Positions 37,236 through 46,924 of a stretch of DNA of 64,000 nucleotides are shown piece by piece (position 1 is the first letter of the stretch; each line of letters starts with the position of its first letter). Both the position numbers and the translations under genes were made by a program. The notes below the pieces were generated by a model. The model ran no database searches. It worked only from the letters and a program-made list of their open reading frames with translations, and was not told the origin of the DNA. The DNA comes from Bacteroides sp. 214 (GTDB lineage: Bacteria > Bacteroidota > Bacteroidia > Bacteroidales > Bacteroidaceae), in NCBI RefSeq assembly GCF_010501015.1, contig NZ_QVML01000002.1, positions 372,001-436,000 on the forward strand, written 5' to 3'.

Positions 37236-38705
37236 TTATTCCGCGTCCGGGTCCATTTCTATCTTTTTGTTTTCGGAGATAAAGAGTAGTTTATCTTTCA
37301 GTTGCAGCTTCATAGTGCCATTTGGGACTAAGAAATTATTACCACGTTTTACCATCATAACAAGAGTGCCTTTAGGTAGGTTCATGTCTTTCAGTGTGTC
37401 AGCATCTTCCAACATCTCCTTAGTAATGGTCATGTCGAGTAATTTACTGTCAATTTCTTCGGGAAGCTCAATGCCAAAGTCGTTGCCTGTCTTAGGAATT
37501 GGCATGGAGAGGTTTAATTTCCGGGCAAAAAATGGAATAGTAGTTCCCTGTATTATTAACGAAAGAATAGTTATGAAGAACACTATGTTGAAAATAATAT
37601 TGGAACCGGGCACATTATCAACTACCGGATAGGTGGCGAAAATAATTGGAACAGCGCCTCTCAACCCTACCCACGAAATGAAAATGCGCGAGTTTGTGGT
37701 TATTTTCTTGAAGGGCAACAAGCATAAAAACACAGTAAGCGGACGACCTACAAGAATCATAAAAATACCAATCAAAGAAGCAACAAGTGCCACGCTCAGT
37801 AATTCGTGTGGATTAACCAACAGTCCCAAGGTAAGGAACATAATGATTTGGAAGAGCCAGCTTAATCCATCCATGAATTTTGCAGTGTCTTTGCGATATG
37901 GAATTTTGCTGTTTCCTACGATAATACCGGCAATGTAAACGGCTAAATAACCATTTCCGTAGAGGCGATCGGTAAAGGAGAAGGTAAAGAAGCAAAACGC
38001 TAATAATAGGATAGGGTAGAGTGAATAGTTATCAATGTTCAACCTATTGAGCATCCACACCGCAAGTTTTCCTAATAGATAACCAGCCAAAGCACCTACT
38101 ATGAACTGGATAAAGAAAGATCCCAAAATACCACCCAATTGCATTCCTCCCGACAGAATTACCTGTGTCAATACAATGGTAAGCATGTATGCCATCGGGT
38201 CATTACTACCACTCTCTAGCTCTAACATGGGACGTAAGTTGTGTTTCAGATTCATCTTTTGTGAACGCAAAATAGCAAAAACGGAAGCAGAGTCCGTAGA
38301 CGACATTGTGGCAGCAAGCAGTAAAGAGGTGAGCAGGGGCAGTTCGATGTTGGTGAAACTCATGCCGGTTATAAACCAAATGAAGAACCCTGTAAAAACT
38401 GCCGTGAGCAAAACGCCTACTGTAGAGAGTACAATACCGGGAGCCAATATGGGTTTTATTTCGGCAAACTTAGTGTCCATACCACCCGAAAATAGAATGA
38501 TACTCAATGCCAACATTCCGATAAATTGTGCTTCTTTAGCACTATTAAACTGTAAGCCTAAGCCATCACTGCCAAAAATCATACCTACAACGAGGAATAA
38601 TAACAGCGTAGGTACCCCAAAGCGATAGCCGGTTTTACTTACAACGATACTTACAAATAATAATACAGAACCTATCAAGAGAATGTTCTCGGCAGTAAAA
38701 AGCAT
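37236..38705 (-). CDS. Potassium/proton antiporter, CPA1 NhaP2-like
   Basis: 489 residues. About 12 membrane helices fill residues 1-390, with ELESGSNDPMAYMLTIVLTQ as the ion-binding helix and FISWVGLRGAVPIIFA as the second signature. A cytoplasmic TrkA-C-like domain (about 400-489; DMNLPKGTLVMMVKRGNNFL) closes the protein. NhaP2-type proteins exchange K+ or Na+ for H+. Two TAnnTTTG-type -7 boxes on this strand lie at 38738-38745 and 38747-38754. A terminator of the upstream pectinase gene separates the two. Confidence 0.92.
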   Translation of the reverse strand: MLFTAENILLIGSVLLFVSIVVSKTGYRFGVPTLLLFLVVGMIFGSDGLGLQFNSAKEAQFIGMLALSIILFSGGMDTKFAEIKPILAPGIVLSTVGVLLTAVFTGFFIWFITGMSFTNIELPLLTSLLLAATMSSTDSASVFAILRSQKMNLKHNLRPMLELESGSNDPMAYMLTIVLTQVILSGGMQLGGILGSFFIQFIVGALAGYLLGKLAVWMLNRLNIDNYSLYPILLLAFCFFTFSFTDRLYGNGYLAVYIAGIIVGNSKIPYRKDTAKFMDGLSWLFQIIMFLTLGLLVNPHELLSVALVASLIGIFMILVGRPLTVFLCLLPFKKITTNSRIFISWVGLRGAVPIIFATYPVVDNVPGSNIIFNIVFFITILSLIIQGTTIPFFARKLNLSMPIPKTGNDFGIELPEEIDSKLLDMTITKEMLEDADTLKDMNLPKGTLVMMVKRGNNFLVPNGTMKLQLKDKLLFISENKKIEMDPDAE

Positions 38706-38797
38706 ATAATATATTTTTTAGGGTAAATGTAATGGTGCAAAATTAACAAAAATATTTTGTAAAAGGTTCAGGGGAGTAGAGTTGTAAAAAGAGAAAG

Positions 38798-38834
38798 GGG
38801 GTGTGTCGAAAGTGTTGGATTTTTGACACACCCC
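38798..38834 (-). terminator. Terminator of the pectinase gene
   Basis: A 10-bp perfect stem GGGGTGTGTC / GACACACCCC with a 17-nt loop; on the minus strand it is followed by a T-rich tract. Confidence 0.8.
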
Positions 38835-38854
38835 TTCGTGTTTTGTTTATTATC

Positions 38855-40987
38855 TTAGTATGCCAAGACATTCCAAAGATCACGGATTCGTCGCTCCGGA
38901 TCCCATTTGCCACCGAACGTCCATTGTGCCGTGATACTGAAATTAGCTAAATCTTTTTGATATTCTTGCAGATTATTATTCATCCATCCACTATTCCCAC
39001 CTTCGCGGTAAGATGCGGCATAATAGGTTCGTTGTCCCCACGGACATGGATCGAGCACTTTATCCGAATAGGCATATCCGATATTACAGTCGAGCACTTG
39101 TTCGGACATTTTGCAATTGACGATGAAGAACTGCGAATCATGATGGTAGCGTCCAAGAAGCGTTGGCGATTTGGCATCAAAGGAAGAGTTGGTAATCACT
39201 AATTTTTTACTCTTATCGCCACGGCCATCGTGCCAAATCATTGCGCGGCTATCACCATAAAACCGGCAGCGTGTGGCATAACACCATCCGCGGGGGCATA
39301 AGAAATCTACTCCCGGGCAACGAAGGAACAAATCGGCATGATAGTACATACCATTGCTTTCGGGTGCCCAGAGCGCAAGTGCGTCGTTGCCATCTGCCCA
39401 CACATTGCAATTGATGACTATGGTACGTGTAGCCCGCCCGAAGATAGCCATTTGATGGGTGGTGGTATTTTCGATGGTTGTTCCGTAGTTGTTATAGACA
39501 GTCAGACCGCTGATAACGCAGTCGGCCGCAGGTTCTTGCAATACAATTACTCCGTTGCCAACAGGGCGTCCGTTGTACTCTTTGATGGTTCGTGTTCTGG
39601 CTGTTTCTGCCAAAACAATTATCGTGCTGTCTCTATTCTCGCCTACCAGTACAATGTTGGGACGATCTACAATCACTTTTTGATTGTAAGTACCGTTTAA
39701 GATTAAAATCTTGAAAGGTTCGGTTGGCGTTTCCGGCGCTTTTTGAATAGCGGCTTGAATGCTTTCGCCCGGTTTAACAATGACATCAAAAGCGGCACGG
39801 TCTACTACAGGACGGCGATACATTTCGATAAGTCCATTCTCGTTACATCCCTTGGTGGTTAGGCTTATTTCTACCTTGTTCTTGGGGTCGTATTTGGCGC
39901 TCCATGTTTCATAGATGCTATATAATTCTGCCGCGCGGTCGCCATACCAACTGTATCCGGTACGACGTTCTACCCCGATTTCTTCTAATCGGCGACGTGG
40001 AATTCCGTCACGGTCGCATACATATGGCTCACAGAACTCCAAATCATAATAGCGTCCCCAGATAGGAGTTGCTTGTGGATCTTCTACTAAGCGAGTGTTG
40101 CGTTCCGTTTGTTCTCCCCATCCGCCTGTGCGCTCAACGCGTAAGCCGGTTAGTTTATAGGTGTCAAACCACTTCATTGCTCCATGAATAGCTTTTTTTA
40201 CCTGTGCATTGGGCTTGGGTAGCGTCATTAATAATCTGATAATGCCGGCGCTCTCTTGCGAGCAATAGGAAGGCAATTCGTATGCGCGTGCCGATGCTGG
40301 TTTCAATGTCTCACGATCGTGTTGCTGACACCACACGGTACGCTCTCCGTTTACTATAATCTGTGTTGCCAAGATGATTTCTATTCCTTTATCAAAAGCT
40401 TTCGACAGTCGTTTGCGCATTGCTTTATCAACAAGGTTGCCATCATAGGGAGATTCTGCTGCTATAATATCATCGAATAATTCCAATGTGTTGACTATAG
40501 CATCATCATTGAAAGTAATATGTGTTTGATAGCCTTGCGGGTTTGGCCAGAATTGCGGCCATCCACCATTGTCATATTGCCCGCTTAATAAATATTCCAA
40601 TGCCGAAGCGAAAGCATCACGATAGCGTGTGTCGTTTGTTTGCTGGTAAAGACGAGCCAAAAAAATCATCTGCATCGTTGTTGCATTGTTATCGATTGTA
40701 GAGTCGTCTTGTCTTGTTTTTTCTTTCAGAACATTCCTTAATTCTTCGTTACTCATTTTGCGAGCCATGTCTATATTCTTTGGCCATCCACCAGTGACAC
40801 GTTGATAAGCTAATACTTGGTCGCCTACCCGACGTGCTTCTTCGGTTTTGAAAAATTCCGGATTAGTCTCGCGCATTAAATTCCGTCTGGGCATGCGTTG
40901 TGCTGTTGCCGACGAAAATACCATAAGGTAACAAATGAAAGCAACAAGAATATGCGCTTTCTTTGATTTCAAAAAGAGGTGTTTCAT
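38855..40987 (-). CDS. Pectate lyase (PL10) fused to a pectin methylesterase-like (CE8) domain
   Basis: 710 residues with a signal peptide (about 1-29, ending SSATAQ). Residues about 45-360 form a PL10 alpha-barrel lyase: TGGWPKNIDMARKMS, DNNATTMQMIFLARLYQQT, GGWPQFWPNPQGYQTHITFN. Residues about 390-700 are a right-handed beta-helix of the CE8 type, with GESIQAAIQKAP at its start. Canonical CE8 QDTL and VDFIFG motifs are replaced by NDALALW and VDFLCPRG, though both aspartates and a late LLGR arginine seem kept. It would de-esterify and cleave pectin outside the inner membrane. No SusCD pair is adjacent. Confidence 0.88.
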   Translation of the reverse strand: MKHLFLKSKKAHILVAFICYLMVFSSATAQRMPRRNLMRETNPEFFKTEEARRVGDQVLAYQRVTGGWPKNIDMARKMSNEELRNVLKEKTRQDDSTIDNNATTMQMIFLARLYQQTNDTRYRDAFASALEYLLSGQYDNGGWPQFWPNPQGYQTHITFNDDAIVNTLELFDDIIAAESPYDGNLVDKAMRKRLSKAFDKGIEIILATQIIVNGERTVWCQQHDRETLKPASARAYELPSYCSQESAGIIRLLMTLPKPNAQVKKAIHGAMKWFDTYKLTGLRVERTGGWGEQTERNTRLVEDPQATPIWGRYYDLEFCEPYVCDRDGIPRRRLEEIGVERRTGYSWYGDRAAELYSIYETWSAKYDPKNKVEISLTTKGCNENGLIEMYRRPVVDRAAFDVIVKPGESIQAAIQKAPETPTEPFKILILNGTYNQKVIVDRPNIVLVGENRDSTIIVLAETARTRTIKEYNGRPVGNGVIVLQEPAADCVISGLTVYNNYGTTIENTTTHQMAIFGRATRTIVINCNVWADGNDALALWAPESNGMYYHADLFLRCPGVDFLCPRGWCYATRCRFYGDSRAMIWHDGRGDKSKKLVITNSSFDAKSPTLLGRYHHDSQFFIVNCKMSEQVLDCNIGYAYSDKVLDPCPWGQRTYYAASYREGGNSGWMNNNLQEYQKDLANFSITAQWTFGGKWDPERRIRDLWNVLAY

Positions 40988-41375
40988 ATTTGTATTGTTT
41001 TACATGTATTAAATAATGAAGTACAAATAAAGCGAATTTGATTGTTTTTAAGTGTAACAAATTGGTCTTTAACTGGTATTATTTAATACAATCGCAGGTT
41101 TTTGGGCTTTATTTTTCAAAAATGGCGGTGATTCCTTCGGTTGTAAGTTTTTTGTCGGATAGTTATGAATGTTTCCTCTCGTAAACTTGCTTCATATTGA
41201 ATAAATGCTGATTGATATGTGTGAAAATATAACTATTTGAATGGGTGTGTTAACTTGATTTATTTATAGACTATTAACTTTAAAGTTTCTGTAAAAAAGA
41301 TAGCATTTACTTTGGTTATATTGCAGAAATGGCAGTGCGAAGAATTTTATTTTCCGATGCAGCGTTTTAGACTTT

Positions 41376-41462
41376 GTGGTAACCACTAAGAGCGCAGTGG
41401 TTACCACTTTGGGTGTCGGTGGTTACCACTTCGACTAAAAGCGGTAACCGTTTTTAGTCGAT
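41376..41462. repeat. 22-bp-period array, core GTGGTTACCAC
   Basis: Four units begin at 41376, 41397, 41419 and 41441 (steps 21, 22, 22): GTGGTAACCACT, GTGGTTACCACT, GTGGTTACCACT and GCGGTAACCGTT. Each core is itself near-palindromic, and neighbouring units are inverted repeats of one another. GACTAAAA (41433-41440) pairs with TTTTAGTC around the last core, forming a long hairpin. Confidence 0.85.
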
Positions 41463-41467
41463 TCCGT

Positions 41468-41508
41468 AAAAAAAGAGAGGCGAAAAACCCCGTGGTTTCC
41501 CGCCTCTC
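41468..41508 (-). terminator. Terminator of the NtrC/NtrY operon
   Basis: Stem GAGAGGCG / CGCCTCTC with an inner stem AAACC / GGTTT; on the minus strand seven T follow (41474-41468). Confidence 0.85.
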
Positions 41509-41749
41509 TATGTATATACTATCTGTATATCTTTGCTATACTAAAGATAGCTTTTTTGTATGACATTTCCAAATCCGAATTAACGTTTTGTAATATGTTG
41601 GTTTGGGGGTTTGTGTGATATTTGTACTTTTGTTGCTCGGAAATTCCGAACAACTGCTACTGATGGTAAAAAGTGCTTTATCGTCAGGTGATCGACCTTT
41701 ATGCTACCAGTGCCGATTACGATTCTCGATCGGATATGCCTATCTTATT

Positions 41750-43072
41750 CTAATTAAACTGCAACCTAAACACCGTCTCTCCTTTGCTATTTGTAGGTAG
41801 CAGCGTTAAACTTCCTTTGGAGAGCCGCATGATATGACGGGATAGGCTTAACCCTATTCCGTTACCTTTTTCTTTTGTTGTGAAGAATGGAATAAATATT
41901 TGTTCGGCTATTTCAAATGGTATGGGTAACCCATTGTTGCTGATGTCAATAACAACTTCTTCTTTTGTAGTGCAATAGGCGTTGATATTTATAACTCCAT
42001 CGGGATTGTTGTTGATTGCTTCCATGGCATTTTTTAATAGGTTTACAACGACTTGTTGTATCAGGTTCTCATCGGCATAGAGAATTAAATCATCGGGAGT
42101 TACATAAAGGTTGAATGAGATGTGCTCGCAGGCAAGCTGGTGCTGGGTCAGCTTTATCATACGCTCCATGAAGGGTTTTATGTAGAATAATGTTGGTTCG
42201 GGCGTAGGTGTACGGGTAAACTTGCGGTAAGATTCAACAAAAGAGATAAGCCCTTTTCCTGTAGCACTGATAGTTTCCAATCCTTTATGGATTTCTTCTA
42301 TATCGGCTATTCCTTGCGAAAGCATTGTATCACTCAAAGAAGTGATAGGTGTAATGGAATTCATTATTTCGTGTGTTAAAACCCGGATTAGCTTAATCCA
42401 TGAATCAATCTCTTTTTCATCCAGTACGCTATTAATATCACTCAGGGCTAAAATGCGTAAGTGCTTCTTTGCAATGTGAATATCCGAAGCTTTTACCGAA
42501 ATATGAATGATTCCTCTCTCGTTTGTAAATTGCAATTGGATATTTTCTCCCGGTTGTATTGCTGCTATTTTCTCGACAAGCAAGGCGTTTATTGGGGCTA
42601 ATTGCTGTATGTGTGTAAATACGTTTAATCCGAAAATACGTAATGTTTCGTTATTCTTTTGATAAACAGCTCCGTTATCATCAAGTACTATGATTCCAGT
42701 GTTTATGCTGTTCAGTATAAGTTCATAGTATTTTTCTTGTTGAATGGTTTCGGTCTTAGCTTCGAATAGAATCTGCGAAACTTTATTTAATAGATAACTA
42801 ATGCTTGCGTCACTACTGTTTGTTTGTTCTCCAACGAAGCGTAGTGTGTTGTCGTTATTCTCGAGAGCTTCGAGCATGTAGGTTATTCTTTTTGTGTTCT
42901 TGCGGTAGAGCAGATAAAGCCATCGTACAGAAAAGAACAAGGCGATTGTTGCAATGGTGCACCATTCGTAGCGCTTATCTAAAAAAAGAAATACCACAGT
43001 GCCGGCACATAATACAAGGATAAGTGCCCACAACCAGAAACTCTCTTTTATATATAGGTATAGCTTCTTCAT
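41750..43072 (-). CDS. Sensor histidine kinase, NtrY-like
   Basis: 440 residues. Two closely spaced N-terminal membrane helices (about 12-30 and 37-55) leave almost no periplasmic loop. A PAS-like domain follows (about 105-200; NSINTGIIVLDDNGAVYQKN), then HisKA with VLTHEIMNSITPITSLSDTM and HATPase_c with LLKNAMEAINNNPDG, DISNNGLPIP and TKEKGNGIGLSLSRHIMRL. The NxxxN-type NtrY/NtrB signature places it with kinases that drive sigma-54 activators. It overlaps the regulator gene by 4 bp. With little periplasmic domain, its signal is probably sensed in the membrane or cytoplasm. Confidence 0.92.
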   Translation of the reverse strand: MKKLYLYIKESFWLWALILVLCAGTVVFLFLDKRYEWCTIATIALFFSVRWLYLLYRKNTKRITYMLEALENNDNTLRFVGEQTNSSDASISYLLNKVSQILFEAKTETIQQEKYYELILNSINTGIIVLDDNGAVYQKNNETLRIFGLNVFTHIQQLAPINALLVEKIAAIQPGENIQLQFTNERGIIHISVKASDIHIAKKHLRILALSDINSVLDEKEIDSWIKLIRVLTHEIMNSITPITSLSDTMLSQGIADIEEIHKGLETISATGKGLISFVESYRKFTRTPTPEPTLFYIKPFMERMIKLTQHQLACEHISFNLYVTPDDLILYADENLIQQVVVNLLKNAMEAINNNPDGVININAYCTTKEEVVIDISNNGLPIPFEIAEQIFIPFFTTKEKGNGIGLSLSRHIMRLSKGSLTLLPTNSKGETVFRLQFN

Positions 43073-44406
43073 AAGCCGAATTTCTTCATCTTATTATAGA
43101 GCGTTTGCCGTGTAATGCCAAGTTGTGCCGCAACGGCGGATAAGTTTCCGTTGCAGCCTTCTATTGCTTTCTGAATCATTTTCATCTCCATTTCTTCGAG
43201 GGTGGAGGCTGCTTCTTCGGGCATTGTTGTTTTGAGTGGCAGTGTGAATAACTCGGCGGGGATGGTGGGTGTGTCGCTTATGATAACAGCTTTCTCGATA
43301 GCGTGTTCCAGTTCGCGTATATTACCATACCATGGGTGTTTGATTATTCTCTCTTTTGCGGCACTGCTAAGCGTGATATTTCCTTTGTCGTATTGTTTAC
43401 AAAAGCGGTCAATAAACAATTCTGTTAGTGGAATAATATCTTCTTTGCGCTCGCGCAATGGTGGAATTTCAATATGAATGGTGTTGAGACGGTAGAGTAA
43501 GTCTTCGCGAAATTCCTCTTTGCGAACCATCTCATTCAGGTTGCGGTTGGTTGCCGACACCAAACGAATATCTATCGGAATTGGCTCATTGCTTCCTACC
43601 TGGATGATGCTTCGACGTTGCAGCGCGGTGAGTAGTTTGGCTTGTAAGTGGAAAGGGAGGTTACCTATTTCATCGAGAAAAAGTGTGCTGTGATTGGCGG
43701 TTTCAAACTTTCCTTGTCGATCGGCATGGGCATCGGTAAACGAGCCTTTTGTGTGACCGAACAATTCACTCTCGAACAACGATTCGGTAATGGCACCCAT
43801 ATCAACAGCTACTAATGCTTCTTTATTGCGTTTGGATAGTCTGTGTATTTCTCGTGCAAGCATCTCCTTGCCGGTTCCGTTCTCGCCGGTAATGAGGATG
43901 TTGGCATCCGTCGCAGCAACTTTTTCGACTAAGAGGCGAAGATTCTCCATTGCATGGCTACTGCCCCAATACATTGATGATGCAGGTTGTTCAATTGATT
44001 GTTTCCTCTTTTTGATGTTTTTTTGAGGAAGAATGGCAGTATCCAGCGTTTCTATCAGTTTTTGATTATCCCACGGTTTGACTACGAAGTCGGCCGCTCC
44101 CTCTTTGATGCCGCGCACCGCCAACTCTATATCGGCGTAGGCAGTAAAGAGTACTACGGGAAGCGTGGGATGTTGTTTTTTTATTTCGTGCAACCAAAAC
44201 AGCCCCTCGTTGCCGGTGTTAATACCTGCGGTGAAGTTCATGTCGAGCAGTACAATACTTGGATTGACCTCGCGCAAAGAGGCAAGCAATGTAGTAGGCG
44301 AGGAGAGGGTAACTACTTGCTCGAAATGACTTTTAAGTAACATTTGCACTGCGGTTAGTACTCCTTTATTATCATCTACTACAATAATGGTTCTTTTTTT
44401 ATTCAT
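43069..44406 (-). CDS. Sigma-54-dependent response regulator, NtrC family
   Basis: 445 residues. The receiver domain has phospho-acceptor Asp55 in IVLLDMNFTAG and the Lys in FVVKPWDN. The AAA+ activator domain (about 145-370) has ITGENGTGKEMLAREIHRLS and the sigma-54 contact loop ELFGHTKGSFTDA. The C-terminal Fis-type helix-turn-helix is GNLSAVAAQLGITRQTLYNK. It starts an operon with its kinase; a -7 box TATTTTTG on this strand lies at 44433-44426. The ABC transporter operon is divergent, with two palindromes between that are probable binding sites. Confidence 0.94.
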   Translation of the reverse strand: MNKKRTIIVVDDNKGVLTAVQMLLKSHFEQVVTLSSPTTLLASLREVNPSIVLLDMNFTAGINTGNEGLFWLHEIKKQHPTLPVVLFTAYADIELAVRGIKEGAADFVVKPWDNQKLIETLDTAILPQKNIKKRKQSIEQPASSMYWGSSHAMENLRLLVEKVAATDANILITGENGTGKEMLAREIHRLSKRNKEALVAVDMGAITESLFESELFGHTKGSFTDAHADRQGKFETANHSTLFLDEIGNLPFHLQAKLLTALQRRSIIQVGSNEPIPIDIRLVSATNRNLNEMVRKEEFREDLLYRLNTIHIEIPPLRERKEDIIPLTELFIDRFCKQYDKGNITLSSAAKERIIKHPWYGNIRELEHAIEKAVIISDTPTIPAELFTLPLKTTMPEEAASTLEEMEMKMIQKAIEGCNGNLSAVAAQLGITRQTLYNKMKKFGL

Positions 44407-44461
44407 GTTTTTCGCATTCTACCGTCAAAAATAAAAGATTCTCGTCGAAACTCCTACAAAG

Positions 44462-44500
44462 TGTCTAATAATTAGACAACAGATGTCTAAAAAACAGACA
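44462..44500. promoter_or_regulatory. Two 17-bp palindromes, probable enhancer sites for the NtrC-type regulator
   Basis: TGTCTAATAATTAGACA (44462-44478) is a perfect palindrome. TGTCTAAAAAACAGACA (44484-44500) keeps the TGTCT-N7-AGACA arms. The two start 22 bp apart, two helical turns, and lie about 90-110 bp upstream of the expected sigma-54 start, the usual distance for NtrC enhancers. Confidence 0.75.
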
Positions 44501-44554
44501 CCGAACACCAAAAGACTTTTTGTTACTGTGTTGATTTTCTGTTTGTTATACTTG

Positions 44555-44570
44555 TGGCACGCATTCTGTA
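44555..44570 (+). promoter_or_regulatory. Sigma-54-like -24/-12 promoter of the ABC transporter operon
   Basis: TGGCACGCATTCTGTA matches TGGCAC-N5-TTGCA in the -24 half and in spacing; the -12 half reads CTGTA, two mismatches. It lies 41 bp before ATG 44611. Confidence 0.6.
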
Positions 44571-44610
44571 TTTGGAAAGAATAGAAATAAACAGTTAATT
44601 TAGCAAATAT

Positions 44611-46908
44611 ATGAGACAATTCTATTACACTATTAGAACACTGATTCGCGGCAAAAGCTCGAATGTTGTTAAAATCATCTCCTTGACACTGGGCTTGTTC
44701 GTGGGGATTCTTCTTTTTGCGCGTATTGCCTACGAGTATTCCTGGAATACGGTTTATGAGGACCCCTCAAGGTTAGCCGTAATAAAAGTAAAATACTATG
44801 GAAGTGGTGTGGAAAGTATGAAAGAAAGCCGTATTGTTTTTGGACCGACGGCAGCCGCTATTATGGAAGCGTTTCCCGATGAAGTTGTAAGTGCCACAAC
44901 TACTTGTTTGTTGTGGGATCAAGCATTCAACTTGGGTGCGAAAGAGTTTCAGGCTTTAACAGAAGTGGTTGATACGCTTTTTTTTCGAACAATGGGTATA
45001 CCTGTAACATCCGGACGTCCCGAAGAACTCGCAGCACCCGATATGATGTTTTTAAGTGATGACATGGCTCGTCAAATATTCGGCACTACCGAGGTTGTCG
45101 GACGAACGTTAATGTTTAGAGGGGTAGAGTTTAGCGTGCGCGGTACATACAAATCGATTGGCAATAATAACTATATGCGCCCCGAAGCTGTGGTTAGCAT
45201 GGCGTCACTTCATAAATATAAATGGCGATATTATGGTTGGGATGGTGGCGACTCATACGAAGGATATATCCGATTGAAAAACAAGGACTCTGTTGAGCGT
45301 ATCAATGCGCGTATTGATGCGGTGATTGAGGAGTATGTGCCTTTTAATCTTGAAGAATATGGCTTTGGGATACGTGCTTATATACAGAATATTCTTGATG
45401 TACACAGAAATAATCCGGACGTAAAACGTATCGTTGTTAATTACACATTCCTGGCTATAGCCATTTTACTGATTGCTGCTCTGAACTACGTGCTGATTGC
45501 CATTTCTTCATTGGCTAGACGGGCAAAAGGTGTGGGTGTACATAAAGCAAACGGTGCTACTGGCTCGCAGGTCTTCAGTCTGTTTTTGTGGGAAACAGGT
45601 ATTCTTATTCTTTTCTCTTTATTATTGGTTGCTCTGCTCATTCTAAATTTAAGGGGACCAATAGAAGATTGGATTGATGTGCAGGTTGTTCACCTCTTTG
45701 CATGGCAAACACTTTGGGTACCTGCCTCTATTGTTCTACTAGTATTCCTGCTGGCCGGTGTTATTCCGGGTCGGATGTTCTCAAATATACCTGTAACGCA
45801 AGTGTTCCGTCGTTATATCAACCGCAATTCGTCATGGAAACGTGTGTTGCTTTTTGTCCAGTTTGCTGGTGTAGCATTTGTGTTTGGTGTGTTGGTAGTA
45901 CTTTTTCTTCAGTATAAGCAACTACTCAATTACGATTTAGGTTATAGTGTGAAGAATGTTGCCACAGCTACTATTCGTGGAAATAAGGATGTGGTGCGTT
46001 CAATGGTAGAGAACCTTCCTATGGTAGAAAATCTCAGTTTCTCTATGCAAGGCGTAGGCATAGGCTACAGTGGTTCTGGAGTAACAATTGGTGGACGTAT
46101 GCTTTTCTCAACACGCTTCAACTCCGTTGATGAGAACTTTGTGGGACTGTATGGTATACGTATTCTCGAAGGTAGAAATATACAAGCACCGGGCGAAGTG
46201 TTGGTTAATAAGATATATGTTGGCATGATGCCTTGGGAGGGCAGTGCGCTGGGAAGAGTATCGAGCGAGCACGATGTGGCTGGTACGGTAGTTGGTGTTA
46301 TCGAAGACATTGTAGACAATGGACTGTTTACTGAAAAAAAACCGTTGATGCTAACCTATCTTCCCGATTGGAACAGCTTACTGAATGTAAAACTACGTGA
46401 ACCTTTTGAGCAATCGTTGTTTGCGTTGAATAAAGCAATGGCAGAAGCCTTTCCGCAAACGAATATCGTTTTCAATCCTGAGGAACCACGCATAGTCGAA
46501 AAGTACAATAGTACCCGTCGTTTTCGCGACTCGGCAGGAGCAGCTTTTATAGCTATCCTACTCATAACACTAATGGGACTTATTGGCTATATAAACGATG
46601 AGGTTCAGCGCCGTTCGAAAGAAATTGCCATTCGCAAAGTAAATGGTGCCGAGGCTTGGAGCATACTCTTACTGCTCAACAAGGAAATTCTGTGGTTGGC
46701 TGTACCTGCTGTAATTCTGGGCACTTCTTGTTCCTATTTTGTGGGGAAAGAGTGGTTGGCACAGTTCAGTGGCGATTTATTGGAACTTAGTGTTCCGCTA
46801 TACATACTCATTTCATTAATCATCCTTATTGTTATAACAATCTGCGTAATTGTTAAAGCTTGGAAGATAGCAAATGAAAATCCGGTAAACTCAATTAAAA
46901 GTGAATAA
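44611..46908 (+). CDS. ABC transporter permease, FtsX/MacB-like
   Basis: 765 residues. Helix 1 (about 20-42) is followed by a large periplasmic MacB-like domain (about 45-275). Three helices follow (about 280-300, 330-350 and 365-385), then a second membrane helix and periplasmic domain (about 410-640), then a final three-helix bundle. EIAIRKVNGAEAWSILLLL near 675 is the FtsX motif, and RRAKGVGVHKANGATGSQVF near 305 is its first copy. Such permeases move substrates or signals across the envelope using a separate ATPase, here the next gene. It is divergent from the NtrC-type pair and probably controlled by it. Confidence 0.9.
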   Translation: MRQFYYTIRTLIRGKSSNVVKIISLTLGLFVGILLFARIAYEYSWNTVYEDPSRLAVIKVKYYGSGVESMKESRIVFGPTAAAIMEAFPDEVVSATTTCLLWDQAFNLGAKEFQALTEVVDTLFFRTMGIPVTSGRPEELAAPDMMFLSDDMARQIFGTTEVVGRTLMFRGVEFSVRGTYKSIGNNNYMRPEAVVSMASLHKYKWRYYGWDGGDSYEGYIRLKNKDSVERINARIDAVIEEYVPFNLEEYGFGIRAYIQNILDVHRNNPDVKRIVVNYTFLAIAILLIAALNYVLIAISSLARRAKGVGVHKANGATGSQVFSLFLWETGILILFSLLLVALLILNLRGPIEDWIDVQVVHLFAWQTLWVPASIVLLVFLLAGVIPGRMFSNIPVTQVFRRYINRNSSWKRVLLFVQFAGVAFVFGVLVVLFLQYKQLLNYDLGYSVKNVATATIRGNKDVVRSMVENLPMVENLSFSMQGVGIGYSGSGVTIGGRMLFSTRFNSVDENFVGLYGIRILEGRNIQAPGEVLVNKIYVGMMPWEGSALGRVSSEHDVAGTVVGVIEDIVDNGLFTEKKPLMLTYLPDWNSLLNVKLREPFEQSLFALNKAMAEAFPQTNIVFNPEEPRIVEKYNSTRRFRDSAGAAFIAILLITLMGLIGYINDEVQRRSKEIAIRKVNGAEAWSILLLLNKEILWLAVPAVILGTSCSYFVGKEWLAQFSGDLLELSVPLYILISLIILIVITICVIVKAWKIANENPVNSIKSE

Positions 46909-46924
46909 TTAAAAACTCAAGAAT

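Larger units (their letters stand above)
40988..41749. other. 762-bp intergenic region without a supported gene
   Basis: The first 380 bp (40988-41370) are AT-rich with no ORF, RNA or clear consensus promoter. The nearest -7 match for the pectinase is CAAATAAA at 41023-41030, one base off consensus on the minus strand. Then come the GGTAACC array, a minus-strand terminator, and about 240 bp in which only a short, unconvincing plus-strand frame is seen. Confidence 0.6.

Noticed and set aside
41603-41800. 65-codon plus-strand frame before the NtrY-like gene stop
   Set aside because: Overlaps the end of the kinase gene and has no recognisable features.
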